Shown in pieces: positions 50,692 through 60,508 of a stretch of 64,000 nucleotides of DNA. Source of the DNA: Olivibacter sp. SDN3 (GTDB lineage: Bacteria; Bacteroidota; Bacteroidia; Sphingobacteriales; Sphingobacteriaceae); the NCBI RefSeq assembly GCF_014334135.1, contig NZ_CP060497.1, positions 2,542,001 to 2,606,000 of the forward strand. The letters are read 5' to 3'. Each line of letters begins with the position of its first letter. The stretch's first letter is position 1. Made by a program: the position numbers and the translations under genes. The notes under the pieces are model-generated. The model was not told the DNA's origin. It worked only from the letters and a program-made list of their open reading frames with translations, and ran no database searches.

Positions 50692-51684
50692 ATGGATAAA
50701 AATAAGTTTAAGCAGTTGATGGACGGGTATATCAGGGGTGATCTGTCTGCAGATGAATTGGCACTACTGGAGCGATGGTATGCTTCCTTTGGTGAATCGG
50801 CAATTGGCGTACCGGGTATGGATGACGATCAGGCAACGCAGGCGATAAAGGATGAACTGGATAGCCGTATACGACAGGAAATTATGTCTGAAAATACCGT
50901 TTATAAAAAACGGGTAACGGTGTCTTGGAAATGGCTTGCGGTTGCGGCTTTCTGGGTAGGGTTGGTAAGCGGTGTGGTATGGCTGTCGCTATATCGGGTA
51001 TACAAACCGAAAGCCTTGGACACTCTTACCGAGCAGGTGGTTTTTCGGGAAGTGAAAACAGGTCTTCGGGAGATAAAGAAGGTCAGCTTGCCCGATGGCA
51101 GTAAACTGTACCTGAACGCGCACTCGGTTGTCCGGATTCCGGTAAATGTAAGCCGGAACATACGGGAAGTGTTTTTGGATGAGGGGGAAGCCTACTTCGA
51201 AGTGGCGCAGGATAGTCACCGGCCTTTTGTGGTGCAGATGCAGAAACTGAGTGTGGAAGTGCTGGGAACGGCCTTTAATGTGCGGTCATACCAATCGTTG
51301 GAAGATGTTAGGGTGGCCGTAAAGCAAGGGAAAGTGCGGGTAAGTGATACGACGCACGTATTGGGTGAGCTAGTGGCCGATGAAGGCCTGACCTATCGGA
51401 CAGCCGACGGGAAAGCAACGAAAAATAACCGGAAGGGAACTGCTATCGATGCGTGGATACGTGGCTCGGTAAATTTGGAGAAAGCGAGCTTCCAGGAACT
51501 GGCCGTAGCGCTATACAACTTATACGGCATACGCCTGAAAAGTACCCATCCACAAACAGAAACTTATCACTACAATGTGCATTTACATGCAGACCGTTCA
51601 TTGGCAGAAACGATGGACATCATCTGTGATATACATAACACAAGATATAGGAGGACAGGAAATGAAATAACCATATACCCTTAG
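50692..51684 (+). CDS. FecR-family anti-sigma factor
   Basis: 330 residues from ATG 50692; ATGs at 50671 and 50683 are alternatives. A cytosolic N-terminal helical segment (sigma-binding) is followed by one transmembrane helix (about 78-98; LAVAAFWVGLVSGVVWLSL). The periplasmic FecR domain (about 115-220) has VSLPDGSKLYLNAHS and DEGEAYFEVAQD. A C-terminal DUF4974 domain follows. It holds the sigma factor until signalled by the STN domain of the transporter. Confidence 0.92.
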   Translation: MDKNKFKQLMDGYIRGDLSADELALLERWYASFGESAIGVPGMDDDQATQAIKDELDSRIRQEIMSENTVYKKRVTVSWKWLAVAAFWVGLVSGVVWLSLYRVYKPKALDTLTEQVVFREVKTGLREIKKVSLPDGSKLYLNAHSVVRIPVNVSRNIREVFLDEGEAYFEVAQDSHRPFVVQMQKLSVEVLGTAFNVRSYQSLEDVRVAVKQGKVRVSDTTHVLGELVADEGLTYRTADGKATKNNRKGTAIDAWIRGSVNLEKASFQELAVALYNLYGIRLKSTHPQTETYHYNVHLHADRSLAETMDIICDIHNTRYRRTGNEITIYP

Positions 51685-51696
51685 ATAAAAACAAAG

Positions 51697-51723
51697 AAAC
51701 AGGTATCAAAGTGATACCTGTTT
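51697..51723 (+). terminator. Perfect 12-bp hairpin between fecR and susC
   Basis: AAACAGGTATCA (51697-51708) pairs with TGATACCTGTTT (51712-51723) over a 3-base loop, ending in TTT. It probably ends the sigma/FecR transcript, so the SusCD unit needs its own promoter in the next 80 bases. Confidence 0.7.
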
Positions 51724-51804
51724 GAATGATGTCGGCTATGCTATAGCTTGAGACCCTAACGCATGGCCGCTTAGCATTTTTTAAATAACTAAGACTGCAA
51801 AAAT

Positions 51805-54800
51805 ATGAATAAAAACGCATTGTTCATAAGACAATTTATGCGCACAACCATACTGATATATACGACTTTACTGGCATTTTCGCAATTGTTGCTCGCCGAA
51901 ACCAGCAAAGGACAGATACTCGGTAAACCTTTGAATATTTCGTTCACCGAGAGTACTTTATATACCGTTATCCAGCAATTGCAGGAACAAAGTGATGCGG
52001 AGTTTGCTTTTGACGAAAGTACACTTAAACTGGAGGAGATTCCCGTCGGCCGGCAGCACTTTCAGTCGGAACCGCTTGCTCAGATATTGGATAAGTTACT
52101 ACTTGGTACGGATATCGGTTACCGGGAAACAGGACGGGGAACCATCGTACTGCAACGTAAACAGCCGTCAGGTAAGGTGAGTGGTAGGATACTTGACGAA
52201 CAGGGGGAGCCTCTAGCTGGCGCAAGCATCCGTATACAGGAACTCGGCAGGAGCGTTAGCAGTGACGGTGAAGGGTACTTTTCACTGACTCTGCCTCCGG
52301 GGAGTTATACTTTTGATGTTAGCTATATCGCTTATCAAGCACAACAGCAAAAGGATGTGACTGTCGCTTCCGGCGCAAATGTGGTGTTGGATTTCACGTT
52401 GAAAGATAATATAGACGCTTTGAATGAAGTGGTAGTAGTAGGGTACGGCAAACAGAAGTTAGCCAATTTGACGGGGTCAGTCTCTGCTATAGACAAAGAA
52501 ATGTTGGAGCGCCGGCCGATTGTATCCACATCTGCGGCTTTGCAGGGTATAGCGCCCGGAGTGACGGTAACGACGCAGTCGGGATCACCGGGCGCTGATG
52601 GTGGGCAGATACGTATTCGGGGCGTAAATTCCTTTGGAGGCTCCGATAGCTCGCCACTGGTATTGATAGATGGTATTCCGGGAAATATAGACTTGGTAGA
52701 TATTAATCTCATTGAATCGGTCTCTGTGCTGAAAGATGCGGCCTCAGCGGCCATATATGGGTCGAGAGCAGCAAACGGCGTGATTATGATTACGACAAAG
52801 CGGGCAACCGAAGATCGGTTCATGATCAACTACCGGGGGTACGGCGGATGGCAGGAGGCCACCAGAATACCGGAGGTTACTGATGGCCTGACTTTTATGA
52901 GGGTGTTTAATGAGGCGAATATGAACGACAATGGCTATGTATTGTATAGCGACGAAGCTATTGAGGAATTTAGGCAAAGATATGCCGCTGATCCGGAAAA
53001 CTTTGATTGGCAAAAAGCGATTCTCAACGGTTCGGGTTTTACAAACAATCATTTCGTTTCCTTAGCGGCTAATTCCGGGAAAATACGGGTTATGCCTTCA
53101 CTCAGTTATGCCGATCAGGGTGGAATTATTAAAAATACTGGCTTTAAACGCTACATCTTACGGAATAACATGGACGTGGATGTGAACGATAAATTGACCT
53201 TGAAACTCGATATGGCCCTTACCAATAGCGATCGATTGCAAATTGCAAATGAAGGCACGATCTGGAATTATTTGGGGCGCATGCCTACGAATATCCCCAT
53301 CAGGCGGAACGGCAATTGGTCGGAAGGATGGGTAAACAACAATCCGGTGGCTTTTATTGATGAGGGCGGGAACCGAAAGGTGAACAATATCGAATTCTTC
53401 GGTAACCTTAACATCACCTATAAACCGGCAACTTGGTTATCACTTACTGGAATAGTTGCGCCACGATATCAAACCAGAAACACGCATAATTTTGTAAAAA
53501 GTGTCATGACCTATAACGACGACGGGACTGAAGCCGGGGCAGCAAATACGTTTACGGCTTTGACCGAAACGGGTTATCGCTATTATTTTGGGAATTATCA
53601 GTTTTTGGCAACGGCTTCTAAAGAATGGGCCGATCATACGTTTAAATTTTTGCTTGGTGCCTCACGCGAAACTTATGATGAGAAATACCTGATGGGATAC
53701 CGGCGTGACTTTACTTACGATACCTATGAAGTGCTTACTGCCGGTGCTGATAATGAAACAAAAGATAATGATGGTACGCATGCCCAATGGCTGTTGGTTT
53801 CTACTTTTGGAAGATTTAATTACGATTATAAAGACCGTTACCTCTTCGAAGCTAATTTTAGGTATGACGGTACTTCCCGTTTCATCAATAAGAATCGATG
53901 GGCTTTTTTCCCCTCTTTCTCTGCCGCTTGGAGGCTTTCAGAAGAGCCTTTCATGGCTAATACCAAACAGGTGGTTAACCAATTGAAATGGCGAGCTTCT
54001 TGGGGGAAGCTGGGCAATCAGAATATCGGTAGCTCGTATTATCCCTTTACGGAAACTTTGGCCGTGGGCAGTATTTCGATGGCGGAACGAATTTATCAGC
54101 TCGTGACTTTAAACACGATGGCCAACCCCGACCTTCGATGGGAGGAGACGGGCATGGTTGGAGTGGGGCTGGATGCCACACTCTTCAAGAAGTGGTCTTT
54201 TACGGCCGATTGGTATCGGAAAAACACGGATGGTATTTTGCTCACCTTGTACACCTCTCAGCTAACCGGTCTAAATGCGCCCTATCAGAATGCGGCGAAA
54301 GTTCGGAATACTGGGTGGGAATTCGCCACCCGATATGATAATCAATGGGGCGATTTTAATCTGGGTGTTGGCCTGAATATTTCAGACGTAAAAAATGTGA
54401 TAACCGATATGAAGGGGCAAACTTCGGGCACCTTGTTGCGGCAGCAGGAAGGGTATCCGGTGAATTCGATTTACGGTTACCTGGCCGATGGCTTATACCA
54501 GTCGCAAGACGAAATCGATGCCGGACCGACCCAGTTCGGTAGCTTACATCCGGGAGACATCAGGTACAGGGATTTGGCGGGAGCCTTCGATGCGAATGGC
54601 AACCCCATACCCGATGGTCGGATAACCGACGAGGATAGAACGGTTATCGGTAGCACTATACCGCGCTACACGTATGGTATGCAGCTGGATCTGGGATGGA
54701 AAGGCTTTCGACTAAATGCCATGATTCAGGGGGTAGCTAAAGTGGATGGCTACCTGAATTCGCACTACGTGATACCGGCAGTAAATTCCAGCGCCATAAA

Positions 54801-55161
54801 ACCTTGGCAATTGGACTATTGGACAGAAGATAATCGGGAGGCTTCTTTCCCGAGGGTTTCCATCACTTCTACCAACAATACACAGAACTCCAGCTTCTGG
54901 ATGCGAAGTGCTGCCTATATGCGGTTGAAAAATTTGCAAATAGGTTACGCACTACCTAAAAATATGCTCAGCAAGTTTGGTATCAGTGATTTGTACCTGT
55001 ATGTTAATGGGCAGAACCTGTTTACCCTGACAGATTTTTGGCAAGGATATGATCCCGAGATAGCCTACGATCCCGGTGCGGCGGATGGTGTATCCTTGGG
55101 CGGTGGGGCCTATTACCCTCAAGTTAAAGTTTATTCATTTGGTATCGACGTCAAATTTTAA
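51805..55161 (+). CDS. SusC/RagA-family TonB-linked transducer with STN domain
   Basis: The 1118-residue protein has a signal peptide and an STN domain (about 45-112; LNISFTESTLYTVIQQLQEQ) that contacts FecR. A carboxypeptidase-like domain (about 123-205), box LNEVVVVGYGK, plug and barrel ending FGIDVKF follow. It both imports substrate and signals for its own expression. Partner SusD gene lies 189 bases downstream. An internal reading frame in the gap (55185-55409) is non-coding. Confidence 0.95.
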   Translation: MNKNALFIRQFMRTTILIYTTLLAFSQLLLAETSKGQILGKPLNISFTESTLYTVIQQLQEQSDAEFAFDESTLKLEEIPVGRQHFQSEPLAQILDKLLLGTDIGYRETGRGTIVLQRKQPSGKVSGRILDEQGEPLAGASIRIQELGRSVSSDGEGYFSLTLPPGSYTFDVSYIAYQAQQQKDVTVASGANVVLDFTLKDNIDALNEVVVVGYGKQKLANLTGSVSAIDKEMLERRPIVSTSAALQGIAPGVTVTTQSGSPGADGGQIRIRGVNSFGGSDSSPLVLIDGIPGNIDLVDINLIESVSVLKDAASAAIYGSRAANGVIMITTKRATEDRFMINYRGYGGWQEATRIPEVTDGLTFMRVFNEANMNDNGYVLYSDEAIEEFRQRYAADPENFDWQKAILNGSGFTNNHFVSLAANSGKIRVMPSLSYADQGGIIKNTGFKRYILRNNMDVDVNDKLTLKLDMALTNSDRLQIANEGTIWNYLGRMPTNIPIRRNGNWSEGWVNNNPVAFIDEGGNRKVNNIEFFGNLNITYKPATWLSLTGIVAPRYQTRNTHNFVKSVMTYNDDGTEAGAANTFTALTETGYRYYFGNYQFLATASKEWADHTFKFLLGASRETYDEKYLMGYRRDFTYDTYEVLTAGADNETKDNDGTHAQWLLVSTFGRFNYDYKDRYLFEANFRYDGTSRFINKNRWAFFPSFSAAWRLSEEPFMANTKQVVNQLKWRASWGKLGNQNIGSSYYPFTETLAVGSISMAERIYQLVTLNTMANPDLRWEETGMVGVGLDATLFKKWSFTADWYRKNTDGILLTLYTSQLTGLNAPYQNAAKVRNTGWEFATRYDNQWGDFNLGVGLNISDVKNVITDMKGQTSGTLLRQQEGYPVNSIYGYLADGLYQSQDEIDAGPTQFGSLHPGDIRYRDLAGAFDANGNPIPDGRITDEDRTVIGSTIPRYTYGMQLDLGWKGFRLNAMIQGVAKVDGYLNSHYVIPAVNSSAIKPWQLDYWTEDNREASFPRVSITSTNNTQNSSFWMRSAAYMRLKNLQIGYALPKNMLSKFGISDLYLYVNGQNLFTLTDFWQGYDPEIAYDPGAADGVSLGGGAYYPQVKVYSFGIDVKF

Positions 55162-55350
55162 AAAAAAATGGTGATAAAACCTGTATGCTATCGCTTGAAA
55201 AAGAATATGAAAAAGACAGATCATGCAAGCGTCATTGCCGAAAAAAAACCGAGTGTAACGAGCTCATTTATTCCATTGAATGCCTACACTCATACCGCCG
55301 AAGGCAGCATGAACACCTTTGGAAACAGACACAAATAAATAATTATTCTA

Positions 55351-57102
55351 ATGAAAACAATATTTCTCGGAACATTGATCCTAGGATCTTTACTGTTGAG
55401 CGCGTGTGAGCTTGATAAGTTTCCACTAAACGGTCCAACTGCCGGAACTTTTCCGGCAACCGAAGAAGAAGCTATTTTAGGCCTCTACGGTGCGTACAAA
55501 GGACTCACACAGCTTGATGCGGCGAGCACCCCTATCTGGCATGTGATGGATAATATCACGGATATAGGCTATGCACGGCCGGGCAATAACTATACTTCGC
55601 CCATTACCAGCTCCCTTACCACTGATAATGCTTTGGCAACTAAACCTTGGGGTGTTCATTATAAAACAATTGCCCGATGCCATTCTGTACTTGATAACCT
55701 GGAGGATATCAGGGCGGAGATGACTGAAGATGCTTATAACCAAATTGATGCGGAGTTACGTGTTATCCGTGCCTATTGTTATTCGCAGTTGATTGAACTA
55801 TATGGAGATGTACCTTTGGTACTGCATGCTTTAGGTTTGGATGATGCCGATTTGCCCCGTACACCCAAAGCGGAAATTCAACGATGGATTATAGATGAGA
55901 TGACTGCTGTGGCAGACTATCTGCCTACATCGCAAACGCAATATGGTAATGTCCGTGCCGGGGGCGTAGTAGCTTATATGCTCAAAGCGCGCGTGGCTTT
56001 GTACAGTGAGCAGTATGCATTGGCGGCAGAAGCTGCCGCCCGCGCAATGGAAATGGCGCAGGGTGTCTATGAACTTACACCTTTTGATGCTTCTATCGAT
56101 TACGCTAACCAAACGCACGAAGCGGGCGAGCCGGAATGTGCCAATATTTTTGGATATGCAGGTTACCAGTCCAGCAAGGAATGGATATGGGTGGCTGAAT
56201 ATAATCAGTCGATTAGCGGTAATACACATAATCAGGGGTACTATATGGCAGCCCGTTTGGGTAAAGGGGTGTGTTATTGGGGCCCTACACAAAATTTTAT
56301 TGATTCTTTTCAGGCGACTGATGGCCTGCCGATAGACGAATCGCCTTTATACGATGCAGCTGACCCTTTTGTGAATCGTGACCCCAGACTGGACATGTAC
56401 TGTGCCCGCCCACACGCGCGCCTGATGGGTATTCAGTTTGAACCTCATGCACGTTTCAGCCGGGTAAATAATTATTGGCCTGTTATTAACGGACAGAGCA
56501 ATGAGCCGGCTTCGGTAGAGAACGCCGATGCGACAAACGCTTACCGCTCTTTCAGTGGTTACCTTTGGAGAAAACACACAGACAATAGCGATTATGAACG
56601 AAATTCGGTTTCGGGTTTTTCGGATTTAAATGCGGGAATTTTTCGATACGCCGAATTGCTGCTTATTTATGCAGAAGCGAAAATTGAGGCGGGAGATATT
56701 GACGCTTCGGTGTATGATGCCATTAATCAGATACGTGCGAGGGCGCATATGCCGGCCATAGCTTCAAATCTTTCACAGTCGGAATTGCGCACAGCGCTGC
56801 GTTACGAGCGTAAAATTGAGTTGTGTAATGATGGCCTTCGCTGGTATGATATCCGCCGTTGGAAGCTGGCTCCACAAGTGATGAATGGATACCTCTATTT
56901 AAACCGATCGGCCAATGAATGGACAAAGGACGTGCTCGTCCGTATCGACGAAAATTACTCGCCGATCTACAACCATGGCGAGGCAACCAAATATTTTAAT
57001 ACGCAGGAGGTACTTTACCGGGAAAATAAGGATGAGCTTTGGCCAGTGCCGCAGACCGAACGTGACGCTAATAACAATCTAACACAAAACCCAGGTTATT
57101 AA
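55351..57102 (+). CDS. SusD/RagB-family nutrient-binding outer-membrane lipoprotein
   Basis: The 583-residue protein has lipobox LLSAC (C19). SusD helical part: ELRVIRAYCYSQLIELYGDVPLV; RagB part: RYAELLLIYAEAKIEAGD, ALRYERKIELCNDGLRWYDIRRWKL, LTQNPGY. It is the surface partner of the STN-SusC. The following metallophosphoesterase is 18 bases on and probably in the same operon. Confidence 0.95.
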   Translation: MKTIFLGTLILGSLLLSACELDKFPLNGPTAGTFPATEEEAILGLYGAYKGLTQLDAASTPIWHVMDNITDIGYARPGNNYTSPITSSLTTDNALATKPWGVHYKTIARCHSVLDNLEDIRAEMTEDAYNQIDAELRVIRAYCYSQLIELYGDVPLVLHALGLDDADLPRTPKAEIQRWIIDEMTAVADYLPTSQTQYGNVRAGGVVAYMLKARVALYSEQYALAAEAAARAMEMAQGVYELTPFDASIDYANQTHEAGEPECANIFGYAGYQSSKEWIWVAEYNQSISGNTHNQGYYMAARLGKGVCYWGPTQNFIDSFQATDGLPIDESPLYDAADPFVNRDPRLDMYCARPHARLMGIQFEPHARFSRVNNYWPVINGQSNEPASVENADATNAYRSFSGYLWRKHTDNSDYERNSVSGFSDLNAGIFRYAELLLIYAEAKIEAGDIDASVYDAINQIRARAHMPAIASNLSQSELRTALRYERKIELCNDGLRWYDIRRWKLAPQVMNGYLYLNRSANEWTKDVLVRIDENYSPIYNHGEATKYFNTQEVLYRENKDELWPVPQTERDANNNLTQNPGY

Positions 57103-57120
57103 ATTAAAATATCATATATC

Positions 57121-58233
57121 ATGAAGAGAATATCAAGATGTTTATTGCTTGTTTTATGCTGCTTGTCAGCTGATTTTGCCTTTGCGCAGGAAACCTATCA
57201 AAAACCGACATTGGAACAGGAAGGTTCTTGGTCACTCATTTTGATTCCGGATGTGCAGAACTATGTGAAATGGGGTAGAAACCAGGGCATATTGGACTTA
57301 ATGACGGCTTGGGTAGAAGAAAATATTGACTCGCTCAATATAAAAATGGTAATGTGTGCCGGAGACTTGGTGCAGAACAACGAAAAAATAGCCAACGATT
57401 ACGATGGAAACCAGACCACCCAACGCCAATGGGAAGCCGTATCCAGCGCTTTCTCGAGGTTGGATGGGAAGGTTCCGTATATGGCCGCCACAGGTAATCA
57501 CGATTATAGTATAGATAGGCAAGGCAACCGAACATCGCGTTATAGTGAGTTTTTCACAATAGATAGAAACCACTTGAACCAGCAGCTGCTCGTGCAAAAC
57601 AGCAGGGATGAAAGTGGACAGCCTACACTGGAAAACTCAGCCTATGAAATCAAAGGGCTGAACGGAAAAAACTACCTGTTCATGACGGTTGAATACGGAC
57701 CAAGGGATACCGTACTGACATGGGCGAAAAATGTTGCGGCATTTGAACAGTACAAAAATCATCGTGTTGTTCTGACGACACATAACTACCTGAACGCAAA
57801 AGATGCGCATACTGCCGGAGACGTGACCTGGTTGTTCTGGGAGCCCTATTCCATCAACAACGAGATTCAGAAATCGCCGGCCATTAAGTTACCTAAGGCC
57901 AACAACGGAAAGCAGATATGGGAAAAGCTGGTACAGCCATCTTCCAATATTGAGCTGGTCTTATGTGGCCATATCTCCGGGGAGGGTTATCGCAGGGACA
58001 CCAACGCTGTGGGTAAATCCGTTCATCAGATGCTTTTCGATGCCCAGTCTATGGGCGGCGGACATCGGAACGGGAACGGTGGTGATGGCTGGTTGCGGAT
58101 TTTAGAATTTTTCCCTGATGGTAAGACAGTAAAGGTGAAGACCTTTTCTCCTTTTTTTGGCTTGTCGCCAACCACACAGAAGTCTGCCTGGAAAAAGTAT
58201 GAACGGAATGAATTTATTATGGAATTCGACTAA
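57121..58233 (+). CDS. Secreted calcineurin-like metallophosphoesterase
   Basis: The 370-residue protein has a signal peptide (LLLVLCCLSADFAFAQ). Two-metal site: IPDVQNY (Asp, with Gln in place of the usual His), CAGDLVQN (GD), ATGNHDY (GNHD), LTTHNYL and LCGHISGEG. The DxQ variant is known in secreted members of the family. It would cleave a phosphoester from a nutrient handled by the preceding SusCD pair, such as a phosphorylated glycan, nucleotide or phospholipid head group. Its 3' end overlaps the convergent PepSY gene by four bases. Confidence 0.9.
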   Translation: MKRISRCLLLVLCCLSADFAFAQETYQKPTLEQEGSWSLILIPDVQNYVKWGRNQGILDLMTAWVEENIDSLNIKMVMCAGDLVQNNEKIANDYDGNQTTQRQWEAVSSAFSRLDGKVPYMAATGNHDYSIDRQGNRTSRYSEFFTIDRNHLNQQLLVQNSRDESGQPTLENSAYEIKGLNGKNYLFMTVEYGPRDTVLTWAKNVAAFEQYKNHRVVLTTHNYLNAKDAHTAGDVTWLFWEPYSINNEIQKSPAIKLPKANNGKQIWEKLVQPSSNIELVLCGHISGEGYRRDTNAVGKSVHQMLFDAQSMGGGHRNGNGGDGWLRILEFFPDGKTVKVKTFSPFFGLSPTTQKSAWKKYERNEFIMEFD

Positions 58234-58775
58234 TTATTGCTTGTTTTTCTTTGCCTTCTCCTTTTTGCCAAAATAGGCTGAAGAAATAAAATAATACCCG
58301 TTACCAAGGACAACAAGAGGGTAATGGCCGTTGGTAAACTATAAAAATATTTGGCTTTATCATGGAAGAAACTGCCGTCATGCAGAGATTCGATGAGGTC
58401 GGATCGACGGTAGGCAACCTGAAGAACATCTCCCGATGAAAGACTGAGCTGTATCTCATAACTATTTTGGGTGGTAATTTTGGCAATACCCTTATCGGGC
58501 TGAATATCGATACGGGAAACATCTATCCATGACTCGATAGATAGCACCTCAATGGTTTGCAGTTGGCTAAGCATATCTTCAAAGCTGATGAGTAAGCGGG
58601 TGTCTTCGCTCTTCTGCGTTTCCGGCTGAATCCAAGCGACGTCTTTTTTCAGTAGTAATAAAATACCCGTAACCAAAATAAGTAGAAATGGGAAACTGAT
58701 TAGGATTGATCCCCAATAATGGATTTTTCTGTTGAGTACATTTTTTTTAAATATTTTTTTCTTTTTGAATGACAT
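58230..58775 (-). CDS. PepSY-associated transmembrane protein
   Basis: The 181-residue protein has an N-terminal helix (KIHYWGSILISFPFLLILVTGILLLL, about 16-42; first 20 bases of motif are typical of PepSY_TM), a periplasmic loop and a second helix (about 148-168). Its length is about half that of full iron-reductase-type PepSY_TM proteins. Such proteins often help ferric-siderophore or haem reduction. Monocistronic, convergent with the phosphoesterase. Confidence 0.75.
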   Translation of the reverse strand: MSFKKKKIFKKNVLNRKIHYWGSILISFPFLLILVTGILLLLKKDVAWIQPETQKSEDTRLLISFEDMLSQLQTIEVLSIESWIDVSRIDIQPDKGIAKITTQNSYEIQLSLSSGDVLQVAYRRSDLIESLHDGSFFHDKAKYFYSLPTAITLLLSLVTGIILFLQPILAKRRRQRKTSNN

Positions 58776-58987
58776 ATTGTGAACTTTTTAGGTGTTTTTA
58801 TGAATATATTTATGTTTTTTGTCTTAATTGTTTTTTAGGTTAGTATTATTTTTCGTTTTTGTTATAAATTTCGAAAAATTATACCATAATATTTGTTGTT
58901 TTCACACATATTATTGCTATTTTTACCATATGCCGCGCTAAATGTTTGATCCTAATAATGACCTTCTTATTAAAAAGAGCGCATCTT

Positions 58988-59449
58988 ATGGAAGAGTTGG
59001 ATGATATTGATAAAATAATCCTAAAGAAATTGCAGGAAAATGCAAAAATAACGACGAAAGAACTTGCAAATATTTTGCATTTAACTGTTTCTCCGGTGTA
59101 TGAGCGTATTCGGAGGCTGGAAAATCTAAAATATATCAAAGAATATGTGGCAATATTGGATAAAAGGTTGTTGAATAAATCCATAACAGCGCTCTGCCAA
59201 GTGTCAATGCGTTATCACAATGAAGCTTATATCGAAATGTTTGAGCGGGAGATCTTGGGTTTTGAAGAAATCCAGGAGTGTTATCATATGGCCGGAAGTG
59301 TAGATTTCTTGCTGAAAATCAATATCGCCAGTCTAGATGCTTACCACGATTTCGTACGGCATAAGCTTAGCAGGTTAGATAACATCGGTACACTCAATAG
59401 TACCTTTGTGCTGAAAGAGATCAAATATACCCATACTATCAATTTTTGA
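58988..59449 (+). CDS. Lrp/AsnC-family transcriptional regulator
   Basis: 153 residues from ATG 58988; a TTG at 58946 adds an unlikely leader. AsnC HTH (about 3-50): DDIDKIILKKLQENAKITTK, then LHLTVSPVYERIRRLE. Ligand-binding RAM domain: CYHMAGSVDFLLKINIASLDAYHDF. It overlaps the convergent threonine dehydrogenase gene by 11 bases. In this phylum Lrp genes often sit beside tdh and are thought to sense an amino acid. Confidence 0.9.
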   Translation: MEELDDIDKIILKKLQENAKITTKELANILHLTVSPVYERIRRLENLKYIKEYVAILDKRLLNKSITALCQVSMRYHNEAYIEMFEREILGFEEIQECYHMAGSVDFLLKINIASLDAYHDFVRHKLSRLDNIGTLNSTFVLKEIKYTHTINF

Positions 59450-60410
59450 TAGAACCTCCTTTCTTTTCTATGGCTTTACGTACTTCTGCCATCATACTGC
59501 TGATGATGGCTTTGAGATCAAATAGGGGTTTCCATTGCCAGTCTGTCCTCGCATAGTGATCATCGATAGTGTCTGGCCACGATTCGGCAATCTTTTGCCT
59601 GAAATCAGGTTCAAAATACACCTTTAGATTGGGGATATACTGTTTAATACAGGCCGTAAGAGTCGATGGATCGAAGCTTGTTGCTGCCAGATTGTAGGAG
59701 CTTCTAATGCGAAGTGCTCCAAGTGGCGCATCCATCAGTTCGATGGTAGCGCGAATGGCATCATCGATATAAATCATCGGCAATACGGTGCCGGGTTTTA
59801 AGTAGCAGGTAAATACCTCATAGGTAATGGCTTTGTAGAACATTTCCACGGCATAATCTGTAGTGCCACCATTAGGAATACTCTGGGCGCCGATAATGCC
59901 GGGATAGCGTAAAGAACGAATGTCTAAATGGTATTTGACATTATAATAATAAATCCAGTTTTCTGTAGCGACCTTGCTGATGCCATACACGGTGGTGGGG
60001 TCGAGATAACTGAATTGTTCAGTGTTTTCCTTGACCGCACTTGGGCCAAAAACAGCAATGGAGCTAGGGATGAATACTTTAGATGCCTTCGTGGTTTTCG
60101 CGATTTCCAGTACATTGAGCATCGTTCTAATGTTTACATCCCAGGTTTGGGAAGGGTTGCGTTCGCCGTTGGCCGATAAAATGGCCGCCAAATGATAAAT
60201 CTGGGTGACACCATATTTATGGATAATATCGTATAGTTTTTTTGGGTCGGTAGCATCGAGTGAGAAAAAACGGCACGTCCAGGACCAAATATTACTGGTA
60301 ATATCCACTGCAATCACCGAACGATCACCATAAATTTCGATGAGTTGGGGAAGGAGCGCTTTGCCAACCTGACCATTTGCCCCAACAACGAGTATCACAT
60401 CTTTTCCCAT
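59439..60410 (-). CDS. SDR-type L-threonine 3-dehydrogenase
   Basis: The 323-residue extended SDR has VVGANGQVGKALL (cofactor), YHLAAILSANGE, TVYGISKVATE (Tyr, Lys) and SYNLAATSFDP, then WPDTIDDHYARTDWQWKP, which is characteristic of bacterial and animal SDR threonine dehydrogenases. It converts L-threonine to 2-amino-3-ketobutyrate using NAD+, the first step to glycine plus acetyl-CoA. The ligase partner (kbl) is not in the window. Likely regulated by the adjacent Lrp protein. Confidence 0.88.
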   Translation of the reverse strand: MGKDVILVVGANGQVGKALLPQLIEIYGDRSVIAVDITSNIWSWTCRFFSLDATDPKKLYDIIHKYGVTQIYHLAAILSANGERNPSQTWDVNIRTMLNVLEIAKTTKASKVFIPSSIAVFGPSAVKENTEQFSYLDPTTVYGISKVATENWIYYYNVKYHLDIRSLRYPGIIGAQSIPNGGTTDYAVEMFYKAITYEVFTCYLKPGTVLPMIYIDDAIRATIELMDAPLGALRIRSSYNLAATSFDPSTLTACIKQYIPNLKVYFEPDFRQKIAESWPDTIDDHYARTDWQWKPLFDLKAIISSMMAEVRKAIEKKGGSIKN

Positions 60411-60452
60411 AGTTTAATAGTATGTTTAATGTATGTTCTTTAATAAATGGTT

Positions 60453-60486
60453 AAAAAAGAGGCAGCTAATGCTTGCAGCTGCCTCT
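60453..60486 (-). terminator. Intrinsic terminator after the BNR-repeat gene
   Basis: On the minus strand AGAGGCAGCT pairs perfectly with AGCTGCCTCT over a 9-base loop and is followed by a T-run. It ends the tandem BNR transcript 23 bases past its stop. Confidence 0.9.
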
Positions 60487-60508
60487 GAAGGAAAGTCCAT
60501 CGAGTTGT

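Noticed and set aside
55185-55409. 74-codon plus-strand frame between susC and susD
   Set aside because: Runs into the susD signal region in another frame, is Lys/Arg/His-rich without pattern, and has no homology I recognise.
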